Source: an uncultured Actinomyces sp. (GTDB taxonomy: Bacteria > Actinomycetota > Actinomycetes > Actinomycetales > Actinomycetaceae). From it: a stretch of DNA of 64,000 nucleotides. The notes under the pieces were generated by a model that was given only the letters and a program-made list of their open reading frames with translations, was not told where the DNA came from and did not search any database. Location: NCBI GenBank assembly GCA_938014245.1, contig CALLSD010000048.1, positions 213,848 through 277,847 of the forward strand, written 5' to 3'. The translations under genes were made by a program, and so were the position numbers. Positions 16,791 to 25,531 of this stretch are shown piece after piece; the stretch's first letter is position 1, and every line of letters starts with the position of its first letter.

Positions 16791-16923
16791 GCATCTATAA
16801 GATCACGTTAAAGCCGATCAAGAAGCGAAAAATGGCTTTTTCTGCCATTGGCCGAAAATCTGGAAACGGATCACAATTTGTCGATTCCGGTGCGTGAGCG
16901 CCTGAGTTGGCTGATGCTCTTCG

Positions 16924-16929
16924 TACACT
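16924..16929 (+). promoter_or_regulatory. -10 box of a probable leaderless promoter (parE)
   Basis: TACACT ends 6 nt before the GTG at 16936 and no Shine-Dalgarno sequence is present. Confidence 0.5.
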
Positions 16930-16935
16930 GTCTGG

Positions 16936-19044
16936 GTGAGTGAAACCCAAGCCTCAGACTACTCCGCGCGGCATCTATCGGTTCTCGAAGGACTCGAGGC
17001 CGTTCGTAAACGCCCCGGCATGTACATTGGTTCGACCGACCACCGTGGGCTCATGCATTGCCTGTGGGAGATTATTGATAATGCGGTCGACGAGGCCTTG
17101 GAAGGATTCTGCGACACGATTGATGTGCGCCTGCATCCTGACCACTCAGCTTCGGTTGCTGATAATGGTCGTGGTATTCCCGTAGATGATGTCCCCGGAG
17201 TTGGCCTTTCGGGAGTGGAAGTCGTCTTCACCAAGCTTCATGCGGGTGGAAAGTTCGGAAACGGCTCCTATGCTGCCTCGGGCGGTCTCCACGGTGTCGG
17301 TGCCTCTGTTGTGAATGCTCTTTCGGCGCGAATGGACGTCGAGGTCGACCGTGGTGGTAAGACTTGGCAGATGTGTTTCAGGCGAGGAGAGCCCGGCGAA
17401 TTCGATGATTCTCGTCAGCGCACGCCGAATTCTCCCTTCCAAGCTTTCACCGATGAGTCTCGACTGAAGACGATCGCTAAAGTCTCGAAGAAAAAGACGG
17501 GTACCAGAGTTCGTTTTTGGGCGGACTATCAGATCTTCCCTTCGGATGAAGGCTTTACCTGGGACACTCTTCTTGCCCGGGCCCGTCAGACGGCTTTCTT
17601 GGTTCCTGGTCTGACGATCAATTGCTTCGATGAGCGCGGTGAAGAAACGATTCACGAATCATTCCGTTTCGACGGAGGTGTTGTTGATTTCGTTGATTGG
17701 CTTGCTAGTGATGGCCCTGTGACGGATACCTGGCACATTCAAGGCGAAGGCACCTTTACGGAAACGGTGCAAGCTTTGGATCCTGAGAGCGGTCATTTAA
17801 AGGCTGTCGAAACCGAACGCACATGTGAAGTTGACTGTGCATTGCGATGGGGGATTGGTTACGAGGCGCAGCTTCAATCCTTCGTCAATATCATTGCAAC
17901 GCCTAAGGGGGGAACGCACGTTGCGGGCTTTGAACAAGCCGTTTTGAAGGTGCTTCGTGCCCAGGTCGATAAGAATGCGCGCAAACTGAAAGTTTCGGCT
18001 AAGGACGGTCGTCCTGAGAAAGACGACGTATTAGCTGGTTTGACCGCGGTTGTCACTGTTCGTTTCCCCGAACCTCAGTTTGAGGGGCAAACAAAGGAAA
18101 TTTTGGGGACGCCGCAGATTCGTTCAGTTGTTGCCCGCGTGGTCGGCGACTGGCTCGAGGCGAAATTTGCTTCCTCCAAGCGCGATGATAAGCAGCAAAC
18201 CAGCGCACTTTTGGACAAAGTCGTTGGAGAAATGAAAGCGCGTGTCTCTGCGCGCATTCACAAAGAAATTTCCCGTCGTAAAAACGCCTTGGAGACTTCT
18301 TCTCTTCCTGCAAAACTTGCAGATTGCCGAGCAGAAGATGTCGAACAGACCGAGCTCTTTATCGTCGAGGGTGACTCGGCGCTTGGAACCGCAAAGGCAG
18401 CGCGTAATTCACAGTACCAGGCGCTGTTCCCGATTCGAGGGAAGATCCTCAATGTTCAGAAGGCCTCGACTGCCGATATGCTCGCTAATGCTGAATGCGC
18501 GAACATTATTCAGGTGATCGGCGCCGGTTCTGGACGTACCTTCGATCTTGAACAGGCTCGCTACGGCAAAGTCATTTTGATGACTGACGCGGACGTTGAT
18601 GGAGCGCATATTCGTACGCTGCTCCTGACACTCTTCTTCCGCTATATGCGTCCAATGGTCGAAGCAGGACGAGTTTATGCGGCCGTTCCTCCTCTACACC
18701 GGATTGAAGTGGCTGGAAAGGGGCGAAAAGGACGGGAGTTCATCTATACGTATTCTGAAGATGAACTCCATCGCCAGCTTGCTGCTTTGCGGAAAGCGGG
18801 ACGCAGTTGGAAAGAGCCGATCCAACGCTACAAAGGCCTCGGCGAAATGGATGCCGATCAGTTGGCCGAAACGACAATGGACCGTGCGCATCGCTCGCTC
18901 AGGCGCATCACACTCAAAGATGAGGAAGCTCTTCGTCGCGCCGAGGACGTCTTTGAACTTCTCATGGGGCAAGTCGTTGGTCCTCGTCGTGATTTTATTG
19001 TCGAAGAGGCTGCGGGTATCGATCGTGACCGTATTGATGCCTAG
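16936..19044 (+). CDS. parE: DNA topoisomerase IV subunit B (ParE, GyrB-like)
   Basis: ATPase subunit of a type IIA topoisomerase, 702 residues. GHKL ATPase motifs are EIIDNAVDEALEG, DNGRGIPVD and GGLHGVGASVVNALS in the first 140 residues. A transducer domain with GTHVAGF follows. The TOPRIM domain has VEGDSALG and the metal-binding DADVDGAHIRTLLL. The C-terminal tail has RYKGLGEMDADQL. The protein lacks the long insert of proteobacterial GyrB, which fits ParE or an actinobacterial GyrB. The partner ParC-like subunit is encoded 27 kb away at 45895-48360, and no gyrA/gyrB pair is in the window. Together they should decatenate sister chromosomes. Confidence 0.92.
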   Translation: MSETQASDYSARHLSVLEGLEAVRKRPGMYIGSTDHRGLMHCLWEIIDNAVDEALEGFCDTIDVRLHPDHSASVADNGRGIPVDDVPGVGLSGVEVVFTKLHAGGKFGNGSYAASGGLHGVGASVVNALSARMDVEVDRGGKTWQMCFRRGEPGEFDDSRQRTPNSPFQAFTDESRLKTIAKVSKKKTGTRVRFWADYQIFPSDEGFTWDTLLARARQTAFLVPGLTINCFDERGEETIHESFRFDGGVVDFVDWLASDGPVTDTWHIQGEGTFTETVQALDPESGHLKAVETERTCEVDCALRWGIGYEAQLQSFVNIIATPKGGTHVAGFEQAVLKVLRAQVDKNARKLKVSAKDGRPEKDDVLAGLTAVVTVRFPEPQFEGQTKEILGTPQIRSVVARVVGDWLEAKFASSKRDDKQQTSALLDKVVGEMKARVSARIHKEISRRKNALETSSLPAKLADCRAEDVEQTELFIVEGDSALGTAKAARNSQYQALFPIRGKILNVQKASTADMLANAECANIIQVIGAGSGRTFDLEQARYGKVILMTDADVDGAHIRTLLLTLFFRYMRPMVEAGRVYAAVPPLHRIEVAGKGRKGREFIYTYSEDELHRQLAALRKAGRSWKEPIQRYKGLGEMDADQLAETTMDRAHRSLRRITLKDEEALRRAEDVFELLMGQVVGPRRDFIVEEAAGIDRDRIDA

Positions 19045-19089
19045 GCGTTGCGCATAGATATTAACTAGGACTGAGGACCCGCTTTCCCG

Positions 19090-19095
19090 TAGAAT
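19090..19095 (+). promoter_or_regulatory. -10 box of a probable leaderless promoter (first GNAT gene)
   Basis: TAGAAT ends 7 nt before the ATG at 19103 and there is no Shine-Dalgarno sequence. Confidence 0.5.
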
Positions 19096-19102
19096 ATTCC
19101 CT

Positions 19103-20122
19103 ATGAATGGACTTGCGGAGCGTTTAAAGCCGCCCGAGGTAGTCTCTTTCCCAGGTTCTCACCTCGGTTTGCGGTGGCGGCCTTTGATCCCATCGGATCT
19201 AGGTGCGGTTGCCGATTTGATCCGCGAAGTTGAGAAAGAGGATGACGCGATCTTCCGGACATCCTCGCAGGAGATTGCGGACCTGGCATTGGGGCACCTT
19301 AAGGCTTCCCCTCTCGAGGTGATCGTGGGAATCGCCCAGGATCATGGCATTGTTGCGCTTGGGAGCGTGAAAGTGTTGACCGGGGTTACCGAGGCCGCGG
19401 TTGCGATCGTCAACGCTGTCATTCATCCTCTGTGGCGAGGCCGTGGAGTCGGTCGTTCTCTTCTTCACTGGCAAGATGGCCGTGCGCGCCAGATGCTTGT
19501 CGAATATTTTGGCGCGGAATCCACTTTGCAGGCTTCGATTGCCAACTGGGTTGATGGGCACATGACGGATCGTCGACGTCTCTACATTGCTGCTGGTTTT
19601 TACGCTAAACACATGTTCCAAGTCATGTACCGAGATCTTGAAGGTTCAGAGCATCTTGCTCCGGTCCCTGAGAATATAAAGATCTGCCCGATGAGTGAGG
19701 TTTCATTTTCTCAACTGCATCGGGTGCACTCAGAAGTTTTTAGCGATCACCCTCTGACTGAGGCTAGAGACTTCTGGTGGAACCGCGCGCTTGAAGACTA
19801 TGAGGATCGCTGGTCCTTCGTTGCGCTTAGCGATGAGGGGCAGATTTGTGGGTACTGTATGGCCGGTCGGTCTGCGGAAAGCTGGATTGCCCACGGGCGC
19901 CTCGAAGCTTATATCAACACCATCGGCGTCCCTGCAGACCACCGGGGGAAGGGTATTGCCTCGGCGCTGATTTCCGCTTCGACTCGCGCTGCTGCTCACG
20001 ATGGGATGAACAGAATTGGGATCGATGCGGATCTGAAGAGTCCAACGCATGCTCAATCTGTTTATGAACATCTTGGATTTGTAAATGATCGCACCCGTGT
20101 CTTTTACAGTATTGATCAGTAG
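19103..20122 (+). CDS. GNAT acetyltransferase, double-domain (first of a tandem pair)
   Basis: A 339-residue protein made of two Gcn5-related N-acetyltransferase folds. The N-terminal domain (about 15-165) has the acetyl-CoA loop LWRGRGVGRSLLHWQ. The C-terminal domain (about 185-339) has PADHRGKGIASALISAS and the closing SVYEHLGF. Both keep the R/Q-x-x-G-x-G/A pattern, so both could bind acetyl-CoA. The architecture resembles mycothiol synthase MshD and other actinobacterial tandem GNATs, but the MshD-specific signature is not evident. The substrate is unknown. It is followed 14 nt later by a second double-GNAT gene. Confidence 0.83.
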   Translation: MNGLAERLKPPEVVSFPGSHLGLRWRPLIPSDLGAVADLIREVEKEDDAIFRTSSQEIADLALGHLKASPLEVIVGIAQDHGIVALGSVKVLTGVTEAAVAIVNAVIHPLWRGRGVGRSLLHWQDGRARQMLVEYFGAESTLQASIANWVDGHMTDRRRLYIAAGFYAKHMFQVMYRDLEGSEHLAPVPENIKICPMSEVSFSQLHRVHSEVFSDHPLTEARDFWWNRALEDYEDRWSFVALSDEGQICGYCMAGRSAESWIAHGRLEAYINTIGVPADHRGKGIASALISASTRAAAHDGMNRIGIDADLKSPTHAQSVYEHLGFVNDRTRVFYSIDQ

Positions 20123-20136
20123 AAGTGCGGTACTGA

Positions 20137-21162
20137 ATGGTTTCATTTCAACTCGCAGGAAATCAGGACAGCATCCCGCCCTTTCCTCCGGAACATCACG
20201 GCATTACGTGGCGTCTTCTCACCGAGGACGATCTTCACGCACTCGGTGCACTATTTGCGCGCATGGAGGCTCGCGATAACCCACCGTATCGCACAGCATT
20301 AGCTGAAGTTGCTGAAATGCTTTCTTCCTCCACTCAATGGAGAGGAATCGTTGGAATAGCAACGAAAGGAATGGCTTCGGGGCGGATGGTAGCCTTCGCC
20401 CAGACACGATTGCGTGCCTCTGGACGCATTGAATGTCTATGCCAAGGAGGAGTCGATCCTGATTTTCGTCGTATCGGGCTTGGGCGCGCCTTAGTTGACT
20501 GGCAAATTCTGTCAGCGAAGGCGATGCTTGAGCGCTATGAAGGAAACGGTGCCCGTGCGATTGTCAGCTATGTTGAAAACTGGCAAGACGATCTTGAAGG
20601 CGCACTGAAATCTCAAGGCTTCCATTGGGAACGCACATACTACGATCTGCGAGCGAAGCTGCGCCCTCTTCCTGTTATTCCTTCGCTTGGCTCGTATATT
20701 TCCATCGAGCAATGGAGCCCACAGTGGGACGAGGAATTGCGTCAGGCTGCAAACTCCATAGCCCAGCAACAGGGCATCTCGGCCATGACTGAAGAGCAAT
20801 GGACCATGGGACGAAGCTCCTTCGTGCCAGAATGGTCCTTCATTGCCGTTGACCGGCGCTCCGATCGCCCCCGTATTGCGGGTTTCGTATTGTCGTCAAA
20901 GTATGAGCAAGATTGGGTCGCGCTCGGCTGGAAGGAAGGCTACATCGATCAGATCGGGGTAGGGGATGAGTGGAGGACAAGTCGAGTCCTTGACGCTCTC
21001 GTCGCAACTTCGATGTCTGCCCAAGCGGAGGATGGTATGGCACATATTGCTACCGGAATCGCGCAGGCAGAAGGCTCAGCGATGCTTTCAGTCTTTGAAT
21101 ACCTGGGATTTAGAGTCGTCGGTCAATCGCGATTGTATGCAATCGATGTTCCGGAGGCCTAA
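20137..21162 (+). CDS. GNAT acetyltransferase-like, double-domain (second of a tandem pair)
   Basis: A 341-residue paralogue of the preceding gene. The N-terminal domain retains PDFRRIGLGRALVDWQ. In the C-terminal domain the acetyl-CoA loop is altered to VGDEWRTSRVLDALVATS without the Gly-rich RGKG, although the closing VFEYLGF is kept. The second domain is therefore probably catalytically dead and may bind ligand or stabilise a complex. It lies in one operon with its paralogue and converges with the amino acid ABC genes. The substrate is unknown. Confidence 0.8.
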   Translation: MVSFQLAGNQDSIPPFPPEHHGITWRLLTEDDLHALGALFARMEARDNPPYRTALAEVAEMLSSSTQWRGIVGIATKGMASGRMVAFAQTRLRASGRIECLCQGGVDPDFRRIGLGRALVDWQILSAKAMLERYEGNGARAIVSYVENWQDDLEGALKSQGFHWERTYYDLRAKLRPLPVIPSLGSYISIEQWSPQWDEELRQAANSIAQQQGISAMTEEQWTMGRSSFVPEWSFIAVDRRSDRPRIAGFVLSSKYEQDWVALGWKEGYIDQIGVGDEWRTSRVLDALVATSMSAQAEDGMAHIATGIAQAEGSAMLSVFEYLGFRVVGQSRLYAIDVPEA

Positions 21163-21207
21163 GCTGTCGGGCTCGACCTCCGAAACATCATCAGCATCGA
21201 TTTTTCC

Positions 21208-21984
21208 TTAGAGAACCTTAGAGAAAAATTCTCGCGTACGAGGGCTTTGAGGACTGATAATTACTTGCTCTGGTGTTCCCTCTTCAACAACTGTTCCTCT
21301 ATCCATAAAGACGACATGATCGGCGACCTCGCGCGCGAAGCCAACCTCATGGGTAACGACAACCATTGTCATTCCCGCCTGCGCGAGGTTTTGCATAACT
21401 GTCAGTACCTCGCCAACTAACTCGGGGTCGAGAGCTGAAGTCGGCTCATCGAAGAGCATGAGTTCCGGTTTCATCGCGAGTGCGCGAGCGATTGCCACGC
21501 GCTGTTGCTGGCCACCTGAGAGCTGCGAAGGATAATGGTTGAGCCGATCTCCTAAACCGACCAATTCCAAATATTCCTGTGCTTCTTCTCTTACTTCATT
21601 CCGGGGACGATCCAAGACGTGGATCGGGCCTTCCATCACGTTCTCTAGTGCAGTCATATGCGGGAAAAGGTTGAAGCGTTGGAACACCATGCCGATCTGC
21701 GAGCGTTGGGCAGCGACTTGCTGATCCGTCAGGTCGTAATAGACGCCGGTATTTGGATCCTTTCTGTAACCCAGAAGCTCACCATCAATCAGGATTTCCC
21801 CGGCAGATATCGTTTCCAACTGGTTTAAGCAACGAAGCAGAGTCGATTTACCTGATCCAGATGGCCCCATGATGACACAAACCTCTCCATTGGCAATATC
21901 GAGGTTGATTCCACGGAGGACATGGAGGTCACCAAAGAACTTGTGAACGCTGTCGATGTGGATAAGCGCGGTTTGGTCTGTCAT
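21208..21984 (-). CDS. Polar amino acid ABC transporter, ATP-binding protein
   Basis: A 258-residue nucleotide-binding subunit of a PAAT-type importer (GlnQ/HisP-like). It has Walker A GPSGSGKST near residue 40, Q-loop QRFNLFPHMT, signature LSGGQQQRVAIARALA, Walker B LMLFDEPTSALDPEL and the switch His in VVTHEVGFA. It powers uptake through the permease encoded by the preceding gene, whose 3' end it overlaps by 4 nt (ATGA). It is the last gene of a three-gene operon (binding protein, permease, ATPase). Confidence 0.95.
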   Translation of the reverse strand: MTDQTALIHIDSVHKFFGDLHVLRGINLDIANGEVCVIMGPSGSGKSTLLRCLNQLETISAGEILIDGELLGYRKDPNTGVYYDLTDQQVAAQRSQIGMVFQRFNLFPHMTALENVMEGPIHVLDRPRNEVREEAQEYLELVGLGDRLNHYPSQLSGGQQQRVAIARALAMKPELMLFDEPTSALDPELVGEVLTVMQNLAQAGMTMVVVTHEVGFAREVADHVVFMDRGTVVEEGTPEQVIISPQSPRTREFFSKVL

Positions 21985-22874
21985 GGGGTTACCTCAATGA
22001 AAGTCGTGTCTCCAGGTGATGTCGAGTCAAAGCCCTCACCAAAGTGACGCTCAATGCGGCTCTGAATTCGCATGAGGATACTTGTGACGATCAGATACCA
22101 GATCGCAGCCGCGATGAGCAGAGGCACTGGTTGGAAAAGTTCTTGCCCTTTTTGGTTAGCCACGAAGGTCAATTCCAAGGTGTAAGGAATTGCGCTGACC
22201 AAAGAAGTCGTCTTGAGCATCGAGATAGTTTCATTCCCAATGGGAGGAACAATCACGCGCATCGCCTGAGGCAAGATGATCCGACGGAAGATTTTCCCGC
22301 GATTCATCCCCAGCGCAGTCGCTGCTTCCCACTGCCCTTGATCGACTGAGAGGATGCCGGCTCGAATAATCTCAGCGAGGTAGGCGCCTTCGTTGAGTCC
22401 AAGGCCGATGAATGCCATCCAGAAAGGAGTGAACCATGCGCGAGTTTCGAGGCTAAAACCTATTTCTGTTCCGGGGATTCCCAGAGTAATTGTCCGGTAG
22501 AGGGTCGGTAATAGAGACCAGAAGATCAACTGCGTGTAAATAGGTGTTCCACGGAAAAACCAGATGTAGGCAGAGGCCACTCCCCGTAAGACCGGGTTAA
22601 TTGATTGGCGCATAACAGCCATGGTGATCGCTAGTGCCGTGCCCAAGGTCATGGACAAAATCGTTAGAACGATCGTCATGAACAGGCCTGTCATGATCAT
22701 TTTTGAAAATAGCCACTTCCAGACAACATCCCACCTGAATTGCGGGTTTGTTACGAGAATATAGGCCAGCCCCAGCGCCATTAATCCCACGATGATGGCG
22801 CTAACCCAGCGGCCTAGGTGAAAAACCGGCTTTGACTGAATGAGTGTGACGCCGTCTTTGGTCTGTATAGACAT
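21981..22874 (-). CDS. Polar amino acid ABC transporter, permease
   Basis: A 297-residue inner-membrane permease of the His/Glu/Gln/Arg family. A hydrophobic N-terminal segment (ISAIIVGLMALGLAYIL) precedes the core, so there are about 6 membrane spans. The EAA cytoplasmic loop reads EAATALGMNRGKIFRRIILPQA, the contact for the ATPase. FFRGTPIYTQLIFW is the typical periplasm-proximal family motif. Because one gene encodes both halves it should act as a homodimer. Overlaps with its neighbour indicate tight coexpression. Confidence 0.94.
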   Translation of the reverse strand: MSIQTKDGVTLIQSKPVFHLGRWVSAIIVGLMALGLAYILVTNPQFRWDVVWKWLFSKMIMTGLFMTIVLTILSMTLGTALAITMAVMRQSINPVLRGVASAYIWFFRGTPIYTQLIFWSLLPTLYRTITLGIPGTEIGFSLETRAWFTPFWMAFIGLGLNEGAYLAEIIRAGILSVDQGQWEAATALGMNRGKIFRRIILPQAMRVIVPPIGNETISMLKTTSLVSAIPYTLELTFVANQKGQELFQPVPLLIAAAIWYLIVTSILMRIQSRIERHFGEGFDSTSPGDTTFIEVTP

Positions 22875-22907
22875 GTGTGATTACCTCGAGCTTGATGAAG
22901 GTGACGC

Positions 22908-23840
22908 TCAGACCTGCGGATTGATCTGGGCAGTTTTGAGTGCTCCTTGGTTTGCCCCGTAGGTCGATAGGATCTTTTCAACGTAACCGTTATCCATCAG
23001 GTACTGGACGGCCGCCTGAATCGCCTTTGTGAGCTGTTCGTTATCTTTGGAAACGATGATCCCCTGTGGCGCTGATTCAACAACATCACCAACCTGTTCC
23101 AAGGATCCTTCTGAACGCTCGATGGTGTAGCCAATAACGGGGGAGTCTGCGAGAGTCGCATCGTATTGTCCGCTCGCCACGCGGACAGCAATATCAGTCT
23201 GAAGGTCGTGAGGCATGATTGTTACGGCCTTTTCACCTTTATCGGTGCACTCCTTGGACAGCTGGGTGATGTAGTCAAATTGGAAGGTGCCGTTTTGGAC
23301 TCCAACAGTTGTTCCGCATACATGCGTGGGATCAAAGTGCTTGGGGTTTCCTTTTGCAACAGCGAATGCCGTCCCTGTTTCAATGAAGCTGATCATGTTA
23401 ACTTCCTTTTCACGATCAGCGGTAATGGTGAAACCTGAAATGCCGACATCAAACTTTGATCCCAGCGAGGGAATGATCGTGGCGAACTCTGCGTGTTCAG
23501 TGGTTGCGCCCTTGAGGCCCATAACGTGGGCGATGGCATCGGCCATATTCACGTCATACCCAGTGGGTGTTTTCCCATCGGATTTGAAGAACTCTGCGGG
23601 CGCGTAGTCGATCGATGCGCCGTTCTTCAAGGTGCCAGCTTTCTTGACTGATTCGGGAACCAAGGCCTCGATTTCTGGAACGGCCTGGATTGATGAAGTG
23701 TCGAAGCTCAGGTCACTGCTTGTCTGCGAGCTTGATGAGGTGCCTGCGGCAGCTGGCTTTTCATCGGGATTTGAACAAGCGGTAATGCTCAGTGCGCTTA
23801 GGGCTAGGACGGATGGAATTGCAATAATCTTTGTCTTCAT
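22908..23840 (-). CDS. Amino acid ABC transporter substrate-binding lipoprotein
   Basis: A 310-residue solute-binding protein (family 3). The signal peptide MKTKIIAIPSVLALSALSITAC ends in a lipobox (SITAC), so the mature protein is tethered to the membrane. A Ser-rich linker follows, then the bilobed domain with YAPAEFFKSDGKTPTGYDVN, DVGISGFTITADREKEV and a C-terminal DNGYVEKILSTYG block. The substrate is a polar amino acid, but which one cannot be told. GGAGAGA precedes the ATG. Upstream lie two nested inverted repeats (23858-23897) that could be an operator. Confidence 0.93.
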   Translation of the reverse strand: MKTKIIAIPSVLALSALSITACSNPDEKPAAAGTSSSSQTSSDLSFDTSSIQAVPEIEALVPESVKKAGTLKNGASIDYAPAEFFKSDGKTPTGYDVNMADAIAHVMGLKGATTEHAEFATIIPSLGSKFDVGISGFTITADREKEVNMISFIETGTAFAVAKGNPKHFDPTHVCGTTVGVQNGTFQFDYITQLSKECTDKGEKAVTIMPHDLQTDIAVRVASGQYDATLADSPVIGYTIERSEGSLEQVGDVVESAPQGIIVSKDNEQLTKAIQAAVQYLMDNGYVEKILSTYGANQGALKTAQINPQV

Positions 23841-23857
23841 GATGTCTCTCCTGAACG

Positions 23858-23897
23858 TCTAATGCAATAACCATACATTAGAATGCATATTATGCAT
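23858..23897 (-). promoter_or_regulatory. Paired inverted repeats upstream of the amino acid ABC operon
   Basis: TCTAATG (23858-23864) pairs with CATTAGA (23876-23882). Directly adjoining it is the perfect palindrome ATGCATA-T-TATGCAT (23883-23897). The elements lie 18-57 nt upstream of the binding-protein ATG in an AT-rich stretch that also contains TATNNT-like boxes. They look like operator half-sites for a dimeric regulator; none is encoded nearby. Confidence 0.5.
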
Positions 23898-23929
23898 AAC
23901 GTGTTGGGGTGACATCGACAACAAAAGTA

Positions 23930-23960
23930 AAGGCCTGCAAACCGGTGGTCTGCAGGCCTT
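23930..23960 (-). terminator. Intrinsic terminator for the DUF4191 gene
   Basis: A 10-bp stem (23930-23939 with 23951-23960) has an 11-nt loop and is followed on the minus strand by TTTACTTTTGTTG. Confidence 0.7.
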
Positions 23961-23967
23961 AGCGTGT

Positions 23968-24663
23968 TTAACGTCCTCGTAATGCGCGTCGATTGGGGCG
24001 AGCCCGAGCGGGATCAATTCCCTTAGGAATCGGGGCTGAACGCCTGTCGAGAGCGCTCAAACGCTGATTAACCAAGGGGACTTCGTCGCGCGTCAGATTC
24101 TTCTTGAGTTTACGAAGTTCGCGAAGCAGATTGGCGAGGCGCACCTGGCCTTTACCGGTACCTACCTGGATTGTCGTAATGGCGACATTACGCATGAGGC
24201 GCTGCGCCTTCTTGCGTTCTTGCTCGAGAAGGGGACGGACTCGAGAACTTGGGCCTTCTGAGATAAGAACAATTCCGGGGCGTCCGACGAGGCGCCAGAC
24301 AAGGTCCTGCTCGGCATTAGCAGCAATCGGCTGCTCATTGACAATCCAACCATTGCGAATACGGCTAATAGCGACATATACCTGGCCAACACGTCCTTCG
24401 ACTTGTGCATAGGTTGCGCGGTCGGTCAGGTTAGACAGAATGAATGTCGCAATGAGAACGCCGATTAAGAAGCCCAGGAAAGTAAGCGAGAACCAGCCTG
24501 AATGTGTCAGGGCGGCTGCAAGCACGCCCAATGCGGTTGCAACCACAACAACACCGGCCATGAGCCATCCGACCCACGGGTAGGTTCGTTGACAAATACG
24601 GAAGGCGTCCATCAAGTTGTGATAAAAACGCCGTTTCTTCTGAGGTGTACTTTTCTCGCTCAT
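23968..24663 (-). CDS. DUF4191 membrane protein
   Basis: An actinobacteria-specific membrane protein of 231 residues. It starts MSEKSTPQKKRRFYHNLMDAFR and has two hydrophobic spans around 34-55 (WLMAGVVVVATALGVLAAAL) and 60-80. A cytosolic domain follows with LVWRLVGRPGIVLISEGP, GTGKGQVRLANLLRELRKLKK and a basic Pro/Arg C-terminus. The function is unknown. In other actinobacteria the family sits near lipoate and glutamine synthetase genes, as I recall; here it lies close to sucB-lpdA. It is monocistronic with its own terminator. Confidence 0.83.
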   Translation of the reverse strand: MSEKSTPQKKRRFYHNLMDAFRICQRTYPWVGWLMAGVVVVATALGVLAAALTHSGWFSLTFLGFLIGVLIATFILSNLTDRATYAQVEGRVGQVYVAISRIRNGWIVNEQPIAANAEQDLVWRLVGRPGIVLISEGPSSRVRPLLEQERKKAQRLMRNVAITTIQVGTGKGQVRLANLLRELRKLKKNLTRDEVPLVNQRLSALDRRSAPIPKGIDPARARPNRRALRGR

Positions 24664-24710
24664 AACAGCTCCAATGTTAGCGGGTTTTTCTCACTCAAAG
24701 GAATACAAAA

Positions 24711-24745
24711 GGGGGTGTGAAGCTCGTTGTGAGCTTCACACCCCC
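24711..24745 (-). terminator. Intrinsic terminator for the yagU-like gene
   Basis: A perfect 15-bp stem (24711-24725 with 24731-24745, loop GTTGT) is followed on the minus strand by TTTTGTATT. Confidence 0.85.
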
Positions 24746-24758
24746 TCAAACGTGATGA

Positions 24759-25337
24759 TCAGCGGGTTGCTTCGGGAAGAGGAACCTCTGCATCGGGCTC
24801 GTGTGTGATTCGATTGCGAATATCGCGACGAACGATTTCGATCGACCACAACCATACGACGTGCCCCAAGGCCTCTGAGAAGTGCTCGGCCCAACTTTGT
24901 CCGCCCTCAACCCAGGGGAAGGGGGAGGGAACGGTACCCATCAGTGGCATGAGAATCAGGTGGAAACCGATCCATACCAAGAGGCCGAATGCTGCACCTT
25001 GCCAGAGCTTAATGCCGGGGAAGTACTCTGCAACGATGCAGTAGAACAGGGCGAAAATAATCGCAAAAGAGAAGTGGATGATGAAGGAGTAGATCGGCAA
25101 GTTATCGTTGCCGTTGAAGCTGACGGTGGTGTGCACCTGATCCGAGGTCATTCCAAGCTGCTGCAAAAGCATCTGAGGAGGATTTGTGGCATTGCGCTCA
25201 GGAGTGCGCGGAGGGAAAGGAACTTCCCAGCCGAACTTGACGATTGCCGAGAAGATACCGCCTAAAATGCCGACTGCAGCTGCGACACCAACACGACGGC
25301 GCTTGGGATCGGTCTTCTTGAAGAGATTTTTGAACAT
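24759..25337 (-). CDS. YagU family membrane protein (DUF1440)
   Basis: A 192-residue inner-membrane protein. The N-terminus MFKNLFKKTDPKRRR is basic, followed by about four membrane spans (VGVAAAVGILGGIFSAIVKFG; FIIHFSFAIIFALFYCIV; AAFGLLVWIGFHLILMPLMG; HVVWLWSIEIVRR). The motif PPRTPERNATNPP follows the first span, as in YagU. In Escherichia coli YagU has been linked to acid resistance; transfer of that role here is uncertain. The gene stands alone, with a terminator below and a 145-bp leader above. Confidence 0.82.
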   Translation of the reverse strand: MFKNLFKKTDPKRRRVGVAAAVGILGGIFSAIVKFGWEVPFPPRTPERNATNPPQMLLQQLGMTSDQVHTTVSFNGNDNLPIYSFIIHFSFAIIFALFYCIVAEYFPGIKLWQGAAFGLLVWIGFHLILMPLMGTVPSPFPWVEGGQSWAEHFSEALGHVVWLWSIEIVRRDIRNRITHEPDAEVPLPEATR

Positions 25338-25480
25338 GTTCGAGCTTTTCTATCGATACTGATGAGCATGGATATTGAGCGCGTCGCGAGGCGACGCAAC
25401 CTCGCATACCGGTTGACAGTTTCTCATGTTCGAACGTTGATCGCTAGATACAGACACTGTTTCTGACGCAGTGAAATAAA

Positions 25481-25512
25481 GGCGGTGGGCAAGCATCAGC
25501 TTGCCCACCGCC
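25481..25512 (-). terminator. Intrinsic terminator for the lpdA-sucB operon
   Basis: A perfect 13-bp stem (25481-25493 with 25500-25512, loop CATCAG) is followed by TTTATTTC on the minus strand. It lies 20 nt after the sucB stop. Confidence 0.85.
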
Positions 25513-25531
25513 ATTTTGAAATCAGTTAGGT

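Noticed and set aside
25340..25347. GAACATGTTC palindrome at the start of the yagU-like gene as an SOS box
   Set aside because: The spacing between half-sites is 2 nt instead of 4, so it is not a LexA operator; part of it is the coding start.
25413..25450. TTGACA followed by a GAACGTTGATCG sequence, resembling a promoter with an SOS-like box
   Set aside because: The half-sites do not match GAAC-N4-GTTC, no properly spaced -10 box follows, and no plus-strand gene lies downstream before a terminator.
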